This document shows, piece after piece, positions 24,329 to 39,700 of a stretch of DNA of 64,000 nt (position 1 is the stretch's first letter; the number at the start of each line of letters is the position of its first letter). The notes beneath the pieces are model-generated. The model was given only the letters and a program-made list of their open reading frames with translations. It searched no databases and was not told the DNA's origin. The stretch spans positions 41,284 to 105,283 of the forward strand of contig JAIESX010000018.1 in assembly GCA_019745555.1 (NCBI GenBank), read 5' to 3'. Origin of the DNA: Burkholderiaceae bacterium (lineage in GTDB: Bacteria > Pseudomonadota > Gammaproteobacteria > Burkholderiales > Burkholderiaceae_C). The position numbers and the translations under genes are program-made.

Positions 24329-27300
24329 TCAACCCACCCAGCGTCGGGCGTTGCGCCAAATCTGCATCCAGGGACTGTGCGCGCTGCCGTCCAGCGAGGT
24401 CCAGCTGAACTGGATATTGCGGAACACGCGCTCGGGGTGCGGCATCATGGCCGTGAAGCGGCCATCGGCCGTGGTCACCGCGGTCAGGCCGCCCGGACTG
24501 CCGTTGGGGTTGTAGGGATAGGCCTCGGTGGCCGCGCCCCTGTGGTCGACGAAGCGCATGGCCGCGATGGCCTTCGCCGCGTTGCCGCGGTAGGCGAAGT
24601 TGGCGTAGCCCTCGCCGTGCGCCACGGCGATGGGCAGGCGGCTGCCGGCCATGCCCTGCAGGAAGAGACTGGGTGAATCCAGCACCTCGACCAGGGACAG
24701 GCGGGCCTCGAAACGCTCGCTCTTGTTGGTCGTGAACCGAGGCCAGGCTTCGGCGCCGGGGATGATGTCGGCCAGCTCGGCAAACATCTGGCAGCCATTG
24801 CACACGCCCAGGCCGAAGGTGTCGCTGCGCGCGAAAAAGTCCTGGAACTGCTCGGAGAGCACCGGGTTGAAGGTGATGGAGCGGGCCCAGCCGATGCCGG
24901 CGCCCAGCGTGTCGCCGTAGCTGAAGCCACCGCAGGCCACGACACCCTTGAAATCACTCAGGTGGGCGCGGCCGCTCTGCAGATCGCTCATGTGCACGTC
25001 GTAGGCCTCGAAGCCGGCCTCGGTGAAGGCGTAGGCCATCTCCACGTGCGAGTTCACGCCCTGCTCGCGCAGGACGGCCACCTTGGGACGGCTCTTCAGC
25101 AGTGTCGGAGCCAGGCCCTGCGCGGGATCGAAGGTGAGCTGCACGTGCAGGCCCGGGTCGCCGGGATCGCCGGCCGAGGCATGCTCCTGGTCGGCACAGT
25201 CGGTGTTGTCGCGCTGCTGGCAGATCTTCCAGCTCACGCTGTCCCAGACCTGGTGCAGATCGGCCAGCCTGGCCGAGAACACGGCCTTGGCATCGCGCCA
25301 GACCTGGAGCTCGCCCACGCCGGCCGTGACGGCGCCGCCTGCGGGACGTGTCTTGCCGATGACATGGCTGAATTTCGACAGACCATGTTCGCGCAGGACG
25401 GCGAGCACGGCGTCGCGGTCCTCGCTGCGGACCTGCAGCACCACGCCGAGTTCCTCATTGAACAGGGCCTTGAGCGTGAGCTCGTCACGGCGCGCGCTGA
25501 CCTGGCTCGCCCAGTTCTTGCTGTCGCCGGTGTCCATGCGGCTGTCGCTGATGCCGTCACCCTCGGTGACCAGCAGGTCCACATTGAGCGCCACGCCCAC
25601 ATGGCCCGCGAAGGCCATCTCGGCCACGGCGGCCAGCAGGCCGCCGTCGCTCCGGTCGTGATAGGCCAGCAGCCTGCCCTGCGCGCGCAGGGCGTTGACG
25701 GCGCTCACGAGCTTGACGAGATCCTGCGGGTCGTCCAGATCGGGTACGACGTCACCAGTCTGGCCCAGGGTCTGGGCCAGGATGGAGCCGGCCATGCGGT
25801 TCTTGCTGCGGCCCAGGTCCACCAGCAGCAGCGTGGTGTCAGCGCGGTTGTCCAGTTGGGGCGTGAGCGTGCCCCGCACGTCGCCCAGGGTGGCGAAGGC
25901 GCTGACGATGAGCGAGACCGGCGAAGTGACTTTTTTCTTCTCGCCGCCGTCCTGCCATTGCGTGCGCATGGACAGGCTGTCCTTGCCGACGGGGATGGAT
26001 ATGCCCAGGGCCGGGCACAGTTCCATGCCCACGGCCTGCACGGTGGCGTAGAGCGCGGCGTCTTCGCCGGGTTCGCCGCAGGCGGCCATCCAGTTGGCCG
26101 AGAGCTTGACGCGCGGCAGCTCGATGGGCGCGGCCAGCAGGTTGGTGATGGCCTCGGCCACGGCCATGCGGCCCGAAGCCGGCGCGTCGAGCGCGGCCAG
26201 CGGCGTGCGTTCGCCCATGCTCATGGCCTCGCCGGCAAAACCGGCGTAGTCGGCCAGGGTCACGGCCACATCGGCCACGGGCACCTGCCAGGGGCCGACC
26301 ATCTGGTCGCGATGGGTGAGGCCACCGACGGTGCGATCGCCGATGGTGATGAGGAAGCGTTTGGAGGCCACGGTGGGGTGGCTCAGAACGTCGATCACGG
26401 CCTGCTGCAGCTCGACCCCCGTCAGGTCCAGGGGCTTGAACTTGCGCGCGATGGTCTGGACGTCGCGGTGCATCTTGGGCGGCTTGCCCAGCAGCACGTC
26501 CATGGGCATGTCCACGGGCGACTCCCGGCCTTCATCGACGAGCTCCAGCTGACGCTGCTCGGTCGCTACGCCGACCACGGCGAAGGGGCAGCGCTCGCGC
26601 TCGCAGAAGGCCTTGAACTGTTCCAGCGACCCGGGTGCGATGGCCAGCACATAGCGCTCCTGGCTCTCGTTGCACCAGATCTCCTTGGGCGCCAGGCCCG
26701 ACTCTTCCAGCGGCACGGCACGCAGATCGAAGCGCGCGCCACGGCCCGCGTCGTTGGTGATCTCCGGGAAGGCATTGGACAGGCCGCCCGCACCCACGTC
26801 GTGGATGGCCAGAATGGGATTGTTCTCGCCCTGCGACCAGCAGTGGTTGATGACCTCCTGCGCGCGGCGTTCGATCTCGGGGTTGCCGCGCTGCACGGAG
26901 TCGAAGTCCAGTTCGGCTGCGTTGGCACCCGTGGCCATGGAACTGGCCGCACCGCCCCCCATGCCGATGCGCATGCCCGGGCCACCAAGCTGGATCAGCA
27001 AGGTGCCGGCGGGGAACTCGATCTTCTTGGTGAGCTTGGCATCAATCGCGCCCACGCCTCCCGCGATCATGATGGGCTTGTGGTAACCACGCTGCACCGT
27101 GTCCACATCGCTGGCCACGGTCTGCTCGTACTCGCGGAAGTAGCCGGCCAGGTTGGGACGGCCGAATTCGTTGTTGAAGGCGGCGCCACCCAGCGGGCCC
27201 TCGGTCATGATCTGCAGCGGGCTGGCGATGTGCTCGGGCTTGCCGCCCTTCTCATCCGACCAGCCGCCCCAGAGCTTCGAAACAGTGAAGCCGGTCAGGC

Positions 27301-28324
27301 CCGCCTTGGGACGCGAGCCCCGGCCCGTGGCACCTTCGTCGCGGATCTCGCCACCCGCGCCCGTGGAGGCGCCGGGAAAAGGCGAGATGGCTGTCGGGTG
27401 GTTGTGCGTCTCGACCTTCATGAGCACATGGTTCACGGCGGCCGATTTCCCGTAGGCAGGCGATGTGCCGCCCTCCATGCGCGCGATGAAGCGTTCGACC
27501 GGCACGCCCTCCATGATGGAAGCGTTGTCCGAATAGGCCACCACCGTGTGCTGCGGGCTGGTCTGGTGCGTGTGGCGGATCATGCCGAACATGCTGCGCG
27601 GCTGGCGCACGCCGTCGATGGTGAAATCCGCGTTGAAGATCTTGTGGCGGCAGTGTTCGCTGTTGGCCTGCGCGAACATCATGAGCTCCACATCCGTGGG
27701 GTCGCGCTTCAGGTCACTGAAGGCCTTGACGAGGTACTCGATCTCGTCGTCGGCCAGGGCCAGGCCCCAGGCGGTGTTGGCCTGCTCCAGCGCGGCGCGG
27801 CCGCCGCCCAGGATGTCCACATGGTCCATGGGCGCGGGCTGCAGCTCGGTGAACAGCGCCGCGGCCTCCTCCCGGCTGGCCAGCGCGCTCTCGGTCATGC
27901 GGTCATGCAGCAGCGCCGCCACCTGGCCCAGCTGCTCGGGGCTCAGCGCGGCCTTGCCCAGCAGGCCGGACTTGAGCGTGAGCCGGTATTCGACGATGCG
28001 CTCGACCCGGTGCAGGACCAGGCCGCAATTGCGGGCAATGTCGGTCGCCTTGGAGGCCCAGGGCGAGACCGTGCCGAGGCGCGGCGCCACCACCACCAAC
28101 GGGCCCTCGGCCGGGCCGGCATAGGGATCACCATAGTTCAACAAGGCCGCGAGCTGGCGCTGCTGCTCGGGCGTGGGTGCCGTATCGCCCGCGACCAGAT
28201 GCACGTAGCGGGCGGCGATGCCGGAAATCTTGTCGTGGATGGCCTGCAGGCGGGGCAGGACTTGCTGGACGCGGAAGGGGCTGAGGGCGCTGCCGCCTTC
28301 GTAGGAGGAAATGTGCAGGGTCAC
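24329..28324 (-). CDS. purL: PurL, phosphoribosylformylglycinamidine synthase
   Basis: Large single-chain FGAM synthase of purine biosynthesis. Taking the GTG at 28322-28324 the product is 1331 residues, starting with the family phrase [16 protein letters not shown]. The middle contains the AIR-synthase-like ATP domains ([18 protein letters not shown], then GGGAASSM). The C-terminal glutamine amidotransferase has the nucleophile cysteine in GVCNGCQMF and a His/Glu pair in PHPERVFR. Upstream in-frame ATGs (up to 28453) would add about 43 Arg/Pro-rich residues and overlap map, so they are judged unlikely. It is transcribed opposite to map and is apparently monocistronic. Confidence 0.95.
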   Translation of the reverse strand: MTLHISSYEGGSALSPFRVQQVLPRLQAIHDKISGIAARYVHLVAGDTAPTPEQQRQLAALLNYGDPYAGPAEGPLVVVAPRLGTVSPWASKATDIARNCGLVLHRVERIVEYRLTLKSGLLGKAALSPEQLGQVAALLHDRMTESALASREEAAALFTELQPAPMDHVDILGGGRAALEQANTAWGLALADDEIEYLVKAFSDLKRDPTDVELMMFAQANSEHCRHKIFNADFTIDGVRQPRSMFGMIRHTHQTSPQHTVVAYSDNASIMEGVPVERFIARMEGGTSPAYGKSAAVNHVLMKVETHNHPTAISPFPGASTGAGGEIRDEGATGRGSRPKAGLTGFTVSKLWGGWSDEKGGKPEHIASPLQIMTEGPLGGAAFNNEFGRPNLAGYFREYEQTVASDVDTVQRGYHKPIMIAGGVGAIDAKLTKKIEFPAGTLLIQLGGPGMRIGMGGGAASSMATGANAAELDFDSVQRGNPEIERRAQEVINHCWSQGENNPILAIHDVGAGGLSNAFPEITNDAGRGARFDLRAVPLEESGLAPKEIWCNESQERYVLAIAPGSLEQFKAFCERERCPFAVVGVATEQRQLELVDEGRESPVDMPMDVLLGKPPKMHRDVQTIARKFKPLDLTGVELQQAVIDVLSHPTVASKRFLITIGDRTVGGLTHRDQMVGPWQVPVADVAVTLADYAGFAGEAMSMGERTPLAALDAPASGRMAVAEAITNLLAAPIELPRVKLSANWMAACGEPGEDAALYATVQAVGMELCPALGISIPVGKDSLSMRTQWQDGGEKKKVTSPVSLIVSAFATLGDVRGTLTPQLDNRADTTLLLVDLGRSKNRMAGSILAQTLGQTGDVVPDLDDPQDLVKLVSAVNALRAQGRLLAYHDRSDGGLLAAVAEMAFAGHVGVALNVDLLVTEGDGISDSRMDTGDSKNWASQVSARRDELTLKALFNEELGVVLQVRSEDRDAVLAVLREHGLSKFSHVIGKTRPAGGAVTAGVGELQVWRDAKAVFSARLADLHQVWDSVSWKICQQRDNTDCADQEHASAGDPGDPGLHVQLTFDPAQGLAPTLLKSRPKVAVLREQGVNSHVEMAYAFTEAGFEAYDVHMSDLQSGRAHLSDFKGVVACGGFSYGDTLGAGIGWARSITFNPVLSEQFQDFFARSDTFGLGVCNGCQMFAELADIIPGAEAWPRFTTNKSERFEARLSLVEVLDSPSLFLQGMAGSRLPIAVAHGEGYANFAYRGNAAKAIAAMRFVDHRGAATEAYPYNPNGSPGGLTAVTTADGRFTAMMPHPERVFRNIQFSWTSLDGSAHSPWMQIWRNARRWVG

Positions 28325-28442
28325 GGGGGTGGCCTTGAGGGGGTGTGGACGGAGGTCCGGGGAAAGATGGAATTCTACTTCCTGGGCGTGTGGCCTCGGG
28401 CGAGCATGGGCAGAAAACGGCCTGCGATGGGATAATCGCGGC

Positions 28443-29258
28443 ATGACGATCACCTACAAAGACGAAGCAGGAATCGCGGGCATGCGCGTGGCCTGCCGCC
28501 TGGCCTCCGAAGTGCTGGACCACCTGACCCCGCACATCAAGCCGGGCATCACCACGCGCGAGATCGACCGCCTGGCCGCCGAATGCATGAAGACCCAGGG
28601 CAGCATTTCCGCCACCCTGGGCTACCAGCCGCCCGGCTACCCGCCCTACCCGGCCTCGCTGTGCACCTCCGTCAACCACGTGGTCTGCCACGGCATTCCC
28701 AACGACAAGCCACTCAAGAAGGGCGATATCGTCAATGTCGACGTCACCGTCATCAAGGACGGCTGGTACGGCGACACCAGCCGCATGTTCATCGTCGGCG
28801 AAGCCTCGATTGCCGCCAAGCGCCTGTGCGCCCTGACCTACGAGGCCATGTGGCACGGCATCGTGCAGGTCAAACCCGGTGCGCACCTGGGCGACGTGGG
28901 CTGGGCCATCCAGAAATTCGCCGAGAGCAACGGCTTCTCGGTGGTGCGCGAGTTCTGTGGCCATGGCATCGGCCAGGTCTTCCACGAGGAGCCGCAGGTG
29001 CTGCACTACGGCAAGCCCGGCACCGGCGAAGAGCTCAAGCCCGGCATGACCTTCACCATCGAGCCCATGATCAACACCGGCCGGCGCGAAGTGCGTGAGC
29101 TCGGCGACGGCTGGACCATCGTGACCAAGGACCACTCGCTCTCGGCCCAGTGGGAGCACACCGTGCTGGTCACCCCGACCGGCTACGAGGTGCTGACCCT
29201 GTCGGCCGGCAGCCCACCGCCCCCGGCCTTCGTGCAGGCGGAGCCGGCGCTGGCCTGA
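28443..29258 (+). CDS. map: Type I methionine aminopeptidase
   Basis: A 271-residue metallopeptidase that removes the initiator methionine. The metal ligands are visible in the usual order: [19 protein letters not shown] (two Asp), [12 protein letters not shown] (His) and TIEPM (Glu), with a late Glu in [22 protein letters not shown] provides the substrate-side His. The ATG at 28443 gives the standard start [15 protein letters not shown]. It is divergent from purL, with 118 bp between starts, and is followed 21 nt later by glnD on the same strand. The C-terminal ~15 residues are Pro/Ala-rich and outside the conserved fold. Confidence 0.97.
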   Translation: MTITYKDEAGIAGMRVACRLASEVLDHLTPHIKPGITTREIDRLAAECMKTQGSISATLGYQPPGYPPYPASLCTSVNHVVCHGIPNDKPLKKGDIVNVDVTVIKDGWYGDTSRMFIVGEASIAAKRLCALTYEAMWHGIVQVKPGAHLGDVGWAIQKFAESNGFSVVREFCGHGIGQVFHEEPQVLHYGKPGTGEELKPGMTFTIEPMINTGRREVRELGDGWTIVTKDHSLSAQWEHTVLVTPTGYEVLTLSAGSPPPPAFVQAEPALA

Positions 29259-29279
29259 ATCTTGCACGCGCCTGTCACC

Positions 29280-31871
29280 ATGACAGCGACCCCCCTCACC
29301 CTCCGAGAACGGCACCGCGCCCGCAAGGCCGAGGCACTGCAGGCCGTCAGGGACAGCGGCACCTCGACCCGCGGTGTGCACGCCGCGCTGCGCCGGTTGG
29401 CGCGTGTGGCCGACGACACGCTCAAGATCCTGTGGCAGCAGGCCGGCTTTGGACCGGAGCCGACGCTGGTGGCCGTCGGCGGCTTCGGCCGCGGCGAGCT
29501 CTTCCCCCACTCCGACATCGACGTGCTGCTGTTGCTGCCCGAGGGCCAGTCACCGGACAGGGACGAGACCCTGCGCCAGCGCATCGAGACCTTCATCAGC
29601 AGCTGCTGGGATGCCGGTCTGGAGATCGGCTCCAGTGTGCGTACCGTGGACGAGTGCCTGGCTGAGGCGGCGAAGGATGTGACCGTGCAAACGGCGCTGC
29701 TCGAGTCGCGCGCCCTCTGCGGCAACACCGCCCTGTTCAAGGACTTCTGCCAGCGCTTCCGGCTGGCCATGAACGCACGCGCCTTCTTCGTAGCCAAGAC
29801 GCTGGAGATGCAGCAGCGCCACAGCAAGTTCGAGGACACACCCTATGCGCTCGAACCCAACTGCAAGGAATCGCCCGGCGGCCTGCGCGACCTGCAGATC
29901 ATCCTCTGGGTGGCCCGGGCGGCCGGCTACGGCAGGAGCTGGGACGAGCTCGCGCGTAACGGCCTGGCTACTCCCTTCGAGGTGCGCCAGCTCAAGCGCA
30001 ACGAGGCCATGCTCAACCTCATCCGGCTGCGCCTGCACCTCGTGGCCGGCCGGCGCGAAGACCGGCTGGTGTTCGACCTGCAGACCGCCGTGGCCAACAG
30101 CTTCGGCTACAGCTCGGACACGACGGAGGTCAGGACCAAGGTGCGCGCCAGCGAGTCGCTGATGCGCCACTACTATTGGGCCGCCAAGGCCGTGACCCAG
30201 CTCAACCAGATCCTGCTGCTCAACATCGAGGAGCGGCTCAATCCCGACACCCAGGCGCCGCGGCCGATCAATGCGCGCTTCCTCGACAAGTCCGGCTGGA
30301 TCGAGGTCGCCAGCGACGACCTCTACCAGCGCGAACCGCACGCCATCCTGGAGACCTTCCTGGTCTACCAGACCACCGAGGGCGCCAAGGGCCTGTCGGC
30401 GCGCACCCTGCGCGCCCTGTACAACGCGCGCGGCCTGATGACGGCGAAGTTCCGCAGCGACCCGGTCAACCGCGCCACCTTCATGCGGATCCTGCAGCAG
30501 CCACGCGGCATCACCCACGCCATGCGGCTCATGAACCAGACCTCGGTGCTGGGACGCTACCTCTGGATCTTCCGGCGCATCGTGGGCCAGATGCAGCACG
30601 ACCTGTTTCACGTCTACACCGTGGACCAGCACATCCTCATGGTGCTGCGCAATGTGCGCCGCTTCTTCATGGCCGAGCACGCGCACGAGTACCCCTTCTG
30701 CTCCCAGCTGGCTGCCGGCTGGGGCCAGCCCTGGATCCTCTACACGGCCGCGCTCTTCCACGACATCGCCAAGGGCCGCGGCGGCGACCACTCCGACCTG
30801 GGCGCCGAGGAGGTGCGGCGCTTCGCGCGTCAGCACAGCATCGCACGCGAGGACGCGCAGCTCATCGAGTTCCTGGTCAGGGAACACCTGTCGATGAGCC
30901 GCATCGCGCAGAAGTCCGATCTCAGCGACCCCGACGTGATCCAGGCCTTCGCCCGGCAGGTGGGCAACGAGCGCTACCTCACCGCGCTCTACCTGCTGAC
31001 GGTGGCTGACATCCGCGGCACCAGCCCCAAGGTCTGGAACGCCTGGAAGGGCAAGCTGCTGGAGGATCTGTACCGCTACACCCTGCGTACGCTCGGCGGC
31101 CACGCGCCCTCGCCGGCCGCCGAGGTGGAGGCGCACAAGCGCGAAGCCCTGGTCAAGCTGGCCCTGCACAGCCTGCCGCACGAGGCGCAGAAAAAGCTCT
31201 GGGACACGCTGGACGTGAGCTATTTCATGCGTCACGACGCCGACGACATCGCCTGGCACACGCGCAACCTCTCGCGCCACGTCGGCGCGGCCCAGCCCAT
31301 CGTGCGTGCACGCCGTTCGCCCGTGGGCGAAGGATTGCAGGTGCTGGTCTATGCCGCCGACCAGCCCGACCTCTTCGCCCGCATCTGCGGCTACTTCGAC
31401 CAGAGCGACTTCAGCATCCTGGACGCGCGCATCCATACCGCCCGCAACGGCTACGCGCTCGACACCTTCCAGATCGTGAGCAGCAGCCTGCAGGACCACT
31501 ACCGGGAGATGACAGCCATGGTCGAGGCGGAACTGTCGCGCGTGATCGCCGAGGGCGGCCCGCTGCCCGAGCCCAGCCGCGGCCGGCTCTCGCGGCGCGT
31601 CAAGAGCTTTCCCGTCATGCCGCGCGTCACGCTCAAGCCCGACGAGAAGGCCCAGCGCTGGCTGCTCAGCATCACGGCCAGCGACCAGGCCGGACTGCTC
31701 TACAAGGTGGCGCGCGTGCTGGCCCGCCACCGCATCAACCTGCAGCTGGCCAAGGTCAATACCCTCGGAGAACGGGTGGACGACGTCTTCCTCGTCGACG
31801 GTCCCGAACTGCAAAACAACCGCGCCCAGATCGCCATCGAAACCGAGCTGCTGGGCGTGCTCGCGTCCTGA
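29280..31871 (+). CDS. glnD: GlnD, bifunctional PII uridylyltransferase/uridylyl-removing enzyme
   Basis: An 863-residue nitrogen sensor that adds or removes UMP on PII proteins according to glutamine level. The domains in order are: a nucleotidyltransferase domain with [17 protein letters not shown] (about residues 67-85), a middle helical region, an HD domain with [15 protein letters not shown] (near residue 495), and two C-terminal ACT domains ([16 protein letters not shown] near 685 and [20 protein letters not shown] near 797). All catalytic motifs are intact. The ATG at 29280 is preferred over an in-frame TTG at 29262. It is close behind map and probably shares its transcript. Confidence 0.96.
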   Translation: MTATPLTLRERHRARKAEALQAVRDSGTSTRGVHAALRRLARVADDTLKILWQQAGFGPEPTLVAVGGFGRGELFPHSDIDVLLLLPEGQSPDRDETLRQRIETFISSCWDAGLEIGSSVRTVDECLAEAAKDVTVQTALLESRALCGNTALFKDFCQRFRLAMNARAFFVAKTLEMQQRHSKFEDTPYALEPNCKESPGGLRDLQIILWVARAAGYGRSWDELARNGLATPFEVRQLKRNEAMLNLIRLRLHLVAGRREDRLVFDLQTAVANSFGYSSDTTEVRTKVRASESLMRHYYWAAKAVTQLNQILLLNIEERLNPDTQAPRPINARFLDKSGWIEVASDDLYQREPHAILETFLVYQTTEGAKGLSARTLRALYNARGLMTAKFRSDPVNRATFMRILQQPRGITHAMRLMNQTSVLGRYLWIFRRIVGQMQHDLFHVYTVDQHILMVLRNVRRFFMAEHAHEYPFCSQLAAGWGQPWILYTAALFHDIAKGRGGDHSDLGAEEVRRFARQHSIAREDAQLIEFLVREHLSMSRIAQKSDLSDPDVIQAFARQVGNERYLTALYLLTVADIRGTSPKVWNAWKGKLLEDLYRYTLRTLGGHAPSPAAEVEAHKREALVKLALHSLPHEAQKKLWDTLDVSYFMRHDADDIAWHTRNLSRHVGAAQPIVRARRSPVGEGLQVLVYAADQPDLFARICGYFDQSDFSILDARIHTARNGYALDTFQIVSSSLQDHYREMTAMVEAELSRVIAEGGPLPEPSRGRLSRRVKSFPVMPRVTLKPDEKAQRWLLSITASDQAGLLYKVARVLARHRINLQLAKVNTLGERVDDVFLVDGPELQNNRAQIAIETELLGVLAS

Positions 31872-31985
31872 GCGAGGGCTGCCAGCCAGCCCCCGTTTCC
31901 CCGCTTGACAGACCTCCGGGGCCACGTGAGATAGTGTGACTGCGGCACCTTGCCCGCAGCACACAACGACACCAAGGAGACTTCC

Positions 31986-32600
31986 ATGCGGCACGCTCTA
32001 TCGCGCAGGCTGATCCTGCTCGCACTTCCCCTGGGCCTGGCTGCCTGCGCGAGCTGGCCAGGTTCCGGATGGGTCACGCTGATCGACGGGGAGCGCGGCC
32101 TGGACAACTGGAATCGCATCGGCGACGCCAACTGGCAAGTGGACCAGGGCGGGATCACCGCCAACCAGGGCAAGGGCGGCTTCCTGGTCTCCAAGCAGAA
32201 CTACAAGGACTTCGAGATCTACGCCGAGTTCTGGGCCGCCACCGACACCAACAGCGGCATCTTCTTCCGGGCCTCGGACCCTGCCAAGATCACGGCCGAC
32301 AATGCCTATGAGGCGAACATCTGGGACATCCGTCCCGACCCGACCTATGCCACCGGCGCCATCGTGAACTTCGCGCCGGTGCCCGTTCCGACGGTCCACA
32401 AAGCCGGCGGGCGCTGGAACATACTGGAAATCAGCGCCCGGGGCGACCAGCTCACGGTCAAGCTCAACGGCGTTCAGACCGCGCAGATCCGCAACAACAA
32501 GTACGGCAGCGGCCCCTTCGCACTGCAGTTCGGCCCCGGCGTCAAGGGCGTGAACGGCGGCCCCATCAAGTGGCGCAAGGTGCAGGTCAAACCGCTCTGA
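31986..32600 (+). CDS. DUF1080 family lipoprotein (3-keto-disaccharide hydrolase-like fold)
   Basis: A 204-residue predicted lipoprotein. The signal peptide ends with a lipobox GLAAC (Cys at about residue 20). The mature part is a concanavalin-like DUF1080 domain: VTLIDGERGLDNWNRIGDANWQ, then FLVSKQNYKDFEIYAEFW, NSGIFFRAS and a C-terminal WRKVQVK strand. Related proteins bind or cleave sugars, but the substrate here is unknown. AAGGAG at 31974-31979 is well placed before the ATG. It lies 114 nt after glnD on the same strand and converges with def, whose stop is 20 nt away. Confidence 0.85.
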   Translation: MRHALSRRLILLALPLGLAACASWPGSGWVTLIDGERGLDNWNRIGDANWQVDQGGITANQGKGGFLVSKQNYKDFEIYAEFWAATDTNSGIFFRASDPAKITADNAYEANIWDIRPDPTYATGAIVNFAPVPVPTVHKAGGRWNILEISARGDQLTVKLNGVQTAQIRNNKYGSGPFALQFGPGVKGVNGGPIKWRKVQVKPL

Positions 32601-32619
32601 GCGTCAGCCCGGGCCGGCC

Positions 32620-33159
32620 TCAGTCGTCCTGGCTGGCGTCCAGCCCGGGGAACAGCACCTCGGTATAGCCGAACTGCGTGAAGTCCCGCACCCGCATGGC
32701 GTAGAGCTTGCCGATCAGATGATCACACTCGTGCTGCACCACACGGGCGTGAAAACCCTCCACCGTGCGGTCGATGGCGTCGCCATACTGATCACGGCCC
32801 TGGTAGCGGATGCGCTGCCAGCGCGGTACCACACCGCGCAGGCCCGGCACCGAGAGGCAGCCCTCCCAGCCCAGCTCCTCTTCCTCCCCCAGCGGCGTGA
32901 TTACCGGATTGCACAGCACCGTGCGCGGCACGATGGGTGCGTCCGGATAGCGCGGATTGGGCGCGCCGCTGCCAAAGATCACCACCTGCAGATCCACACC
33001 GATCTGCGGCGCGGCCAGACCGGCGCCGTTGGCCGCGGCCATGGTGTCGAGCAGGTCGGTGACCAGCAGATGCAGGGCATCGGTATCGAATTCGGTCACG
33101 GGCTGGGCCACGCGCAGCAGGCGCGGGTCACCCATCTTGAGGATGGTGCGGACGGTCAT
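32620..33159 (-). CDS. def: Peptide deformylase
   Basis: A 179-residue Fe(II)-type deformylase that removes the formyl group from nascent chains. The three family motifs are all seen: [10 protein letters not shown] (near residue 45), EGCLSVPG with the metal cysteine (near 99), and HECDHLIG with the metal histidines and catalytic Glu (near 142). The ATG at 33157-33159 starts [16 protein letters not shown]; the longer upstream frame is discarded. It is not adjacent to fmt, unlike in many bacteria, so it may be one of several paralogues. It is divergent from the DUF454 gene. Confidence 0.95.
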   Translation of the reverse strand: MTVRTILKMGDPRLLRVAQPVTEFDTDALHLLVTDLLDTMAAANGAGLAAPQIGVDLQVVIFGSGAPNPRYPDAPIVPRTVLCNPVITPLGEEEELGWEGCLSVPGLRGVVPRWQRIRYQGRDQYGDAIDRTVEGFHARVVQHECDHLIGKLYAMRVRDFTQFGYTEVLFPGLDASQDD

Positions 33160-33224
33160 GGCGAGGGTCGTTGCTTCAGGTCCGAGCATAAACCCGGCGC
33201 ATGGACCCGGCACAATGGAGGTCC

Positions 33225-36775
<3,551 letters not shown>

Positions 36776-36797
36776 CGGCGCCCGGCTCCGCGCTGCC

Positions 36798-39700
36798 TCA
36801 CGCCGTCTCGGCCATGGACACGGCGGACTCCATGTCCACCGCCACGATGCGCGAGACGCCCTGCTCCTGCATGGTCACACCGATCAGCTGCTCGGCCATC
36901 TCCATCGCGATCTTGTTGTGGCTGATGAAGAGGAACTGCGTGCCCTTGCTCATGCTGCTCACGAGCTTGGCGTAACGCTCGGTGTTGGCGTCGTCCAGCG
37001 GCGCATCCACCTCGTCCAGCAGGCAGAACGGAGCGGGGTTGAGCTGGAAGATGGCGAACACCAGTGCGATGGCGGTCAGCGCCTTCTCACCACCCGAAAG
37101 CAGGTGGATGGTCTGGTTCTTCTTGCCCGGCGGCTGGGCCATGACCTGCACGCCGGCGTCGAGGATCTCGTCGCCCGTCATGATGAGCTTGGCCTGTCCG
37201 CCGCCGAAGAGCTCAGGGAACATGCGGCCGAAATGCTCGTTGACGGTCTTGAAGGTACCGGCCAGCAACTCGCGGGTTTCGCCGTCGATCTTGCGGATGG
37301 CGTCTTCCAGCGTGTTCATGGCGTCGGTCAGGTCGGCCGACTGGGCGTCGAGGAACTGCTTGCGCTCGCGGGCATGGGCCAGTTCTTCCAAGGCGGCCAG
37401 GTTGACGGCACCGAGGGCCGCGATCTCGCGGTTCAGGCGCTCGATCTCGCCCTGCAGGCCGGTGAGGCGCACATTGCCCTCTTCGATGGACTTGGCCACA
37501 GCCGTCAGATCGGCCTGGGCCTCGGCCAATAGCTGTTCGTACTGCTCGAAGCCCAGGCGCGCGGCCTGCTCCTTGAGCTGCATGTCCTGGATGCGCTGGC
37601 GCAGGGGATCGAGCTCGCGCTCGAGCTTGAGGCGGCGCTCGTCGCTGGCACGCAGCTTGGCGGTCAGGTCGTCGTACTCGCTCTTCTTGGCGGCCAGGGC
37701 CTGCTCGCGTTCGAGCTTGAGCGCCAGCGCGTTCTGCAGGCCGGCCTGGGCGGCCGCATCGGTCAGGCGCGCGAGTTCATCACGCGCCCGCTGCTCCTCG
37801 CCCGTGATGGACGCGGCCTGCTGGTCGGCGGTCTCGATGGCGCGCGAGAGTTCAGCCTTGCGGGCGTCCAGCGTGCGCAGCGAGAAGGTGGCTTCCTGGG
37901 CCTGACGCTCCAGGGCGCGCTGCTGTTCGCGGCAGGCATTGAGCTTGCGCTCGGCCTCGAGCACGCGCTCGTCGAGCTGGGCGTGGCGCTCCTGGCTGTC
38001 GGCCAGCTGCATGTCGAGTTCCTCGAAACGGCCTTCGGCGGCCACGCGGCGCTCCTGCAGTTCCTCGAGCAGGGCATCGACCTCGGCTAGGTCGCCGGCG
38101 ATCTGCTCGCTGCGCGCACGGGTCTGCTCGGCCAGCTGCGTCAGGCGCAAAGTCTCGACCTGCAGCTCGTGGGCCCGGCTCTGGGTCTCGCTGGCTTCGC
38201 GGCGGGCCGTGACCAGGCGCTGCGAAGCGTCGGCATAGGCGGCCTCGGCGCGGACCAGGGCGGTCCGCGCCTCTTCGCTGATCAGCGACTGGGCACGCAG
38301 CTGCTTCTCGAGGTTCTCAATTTCCTGGGCACGGGCCAGCAGGCCGGCCTGCTCGGAGTCCTGGGCGTAGAAGCTCACGCTGTGCAGGCTGACGGCGTGG
38401 CCGCTCTTCACGTAGATGGTTTCGCCGGGCTGCAGCTGGCTGCGCTGGGCCAGCGCCTCCTCAAAGCTGGACGAGGTGTAGCAGCCTTGCAGCCAGTCCA
38501 CCAGCACGGCCTTGAGCCCGGCGTCGTTGACGCGCAGCAGATCGGCCAGGCGGGGCAGAGCGGCAGAGCGCTCAGGCACGCCGGCCTGCGGCGCACTGTA
38601 GAAGGCCAGCTTGGCCGGCGGCGCGTCAGAGGCCAAGGCCTTGACCATGTCCAGGCGGCTGACCTCGAGCGCGCCCATGCGTTCGCGCAGCGCGGCCTCG
38701 AGGGCGTTTTCCCAGCCCTGCTCGATGTGCAGCTTGGTCCACAGGGCCTGCAGATCGGCCAGACCGTGCTTGGCCAGCCAAGGCTGGAGCTTGCCGTCGG
38801 TCTTGACCTTGTCCTGCAGCGCCTTGAGCGCTTCCATGCGGGCGGACAGATCGGTCTGCTTCGCCGCTTCAGTGTTCAGTGTTTCCTGCTGGGCGCGTCG
38901 CGCCTCGTCGAGCTGGGGCACGCTGTCCTGCAGCTCATGCAGGCGGGCCTCGGCTACGGCAGCAGCTTCGGTGGCCTGGGCCGACTGGGCCTGCAGGCTC
39001 TGCAGGCGCGCTTCATCGGGAGCGGCCAGAGCCTTCTTGTCGGTGTCCAGACGCTCGCGGCGCTGCTGGAGCTGGCGTGATTGTTCGTCGATGCTGCGCT
39101 GCTCGGCGGCCAGCACCTGGATCTGCTGCTGCACCTGGCCCACGCTGCTGCGCTGCTCGTTGGCCTTGTTCTGCGCCTGGCGCAGGGCCTCTTCCAGGTC
39201 CGGCAGGGCCATGGACTGCTCTTCCAGCTGGGCGGCGAGCTCGGTGGTCTTCTCCTCCCCCACCAGGGCGAGCTCGGCGAGCTTCTCGATCTCGGCTTGC
39301 GCATCGGTCTTGCGCGTGGCCCACTGGGCCGTCTGCTCTTTCAGCGTGTTGAGGCGTTCCTCCACGCGCTGGCGGCCCTCGACCACGAAGCGGATCTCGG
39401 CCTCCAGGCGGCCCACCTCGGTGCTGGCCTCGTACAGCAGGCCCTGGGCCTGGTTGACCTGGTCGCCGGCCGCGTAATGGGCCTGGCGGATGGTCTCGAG
39501 GTCGGCCTCGATGTGGCGCAGGTCGGCTACGCGGGACTCGAGCTCGATGACGGCCTTCTCGCCCTCCTGCTTGATGCGGGTCTGGTCGGCCTCGGCTTCG
39601 GAGCGCTTGAGGTACCAGAGCTGCTGCTGCTTGAGCGTGACGTCGGCATGCAGGCTGTTGTACTTTTGCGCGACCTCGGCCTGGCGCTCGAGCTTCTCGA

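Noticed and set aside
24962..28435. A 1157-codon plus-strand open frame opposite purL
   Set aside because: Low-complexity composition with no recognisable motif, entirely antisense to purL with its complete amidotransferase and synthase motifs.
28325..28453. N-terminal extension of PurL up to ATG 28453
   Set aside because: The added ~43 residues are Arg/Pro/His-rich, would overlap the map start, and precede the family start phrase [13 protein letters not shown] 28324 is preferred.
29550..31994. An 814-codon minus-strand open frame opposite glnD
   Set aside because: Antisense shadow of glnD, whose nucleotidyltransferase, HD and ACT motifs are intact. No family features are visible in the shadow.
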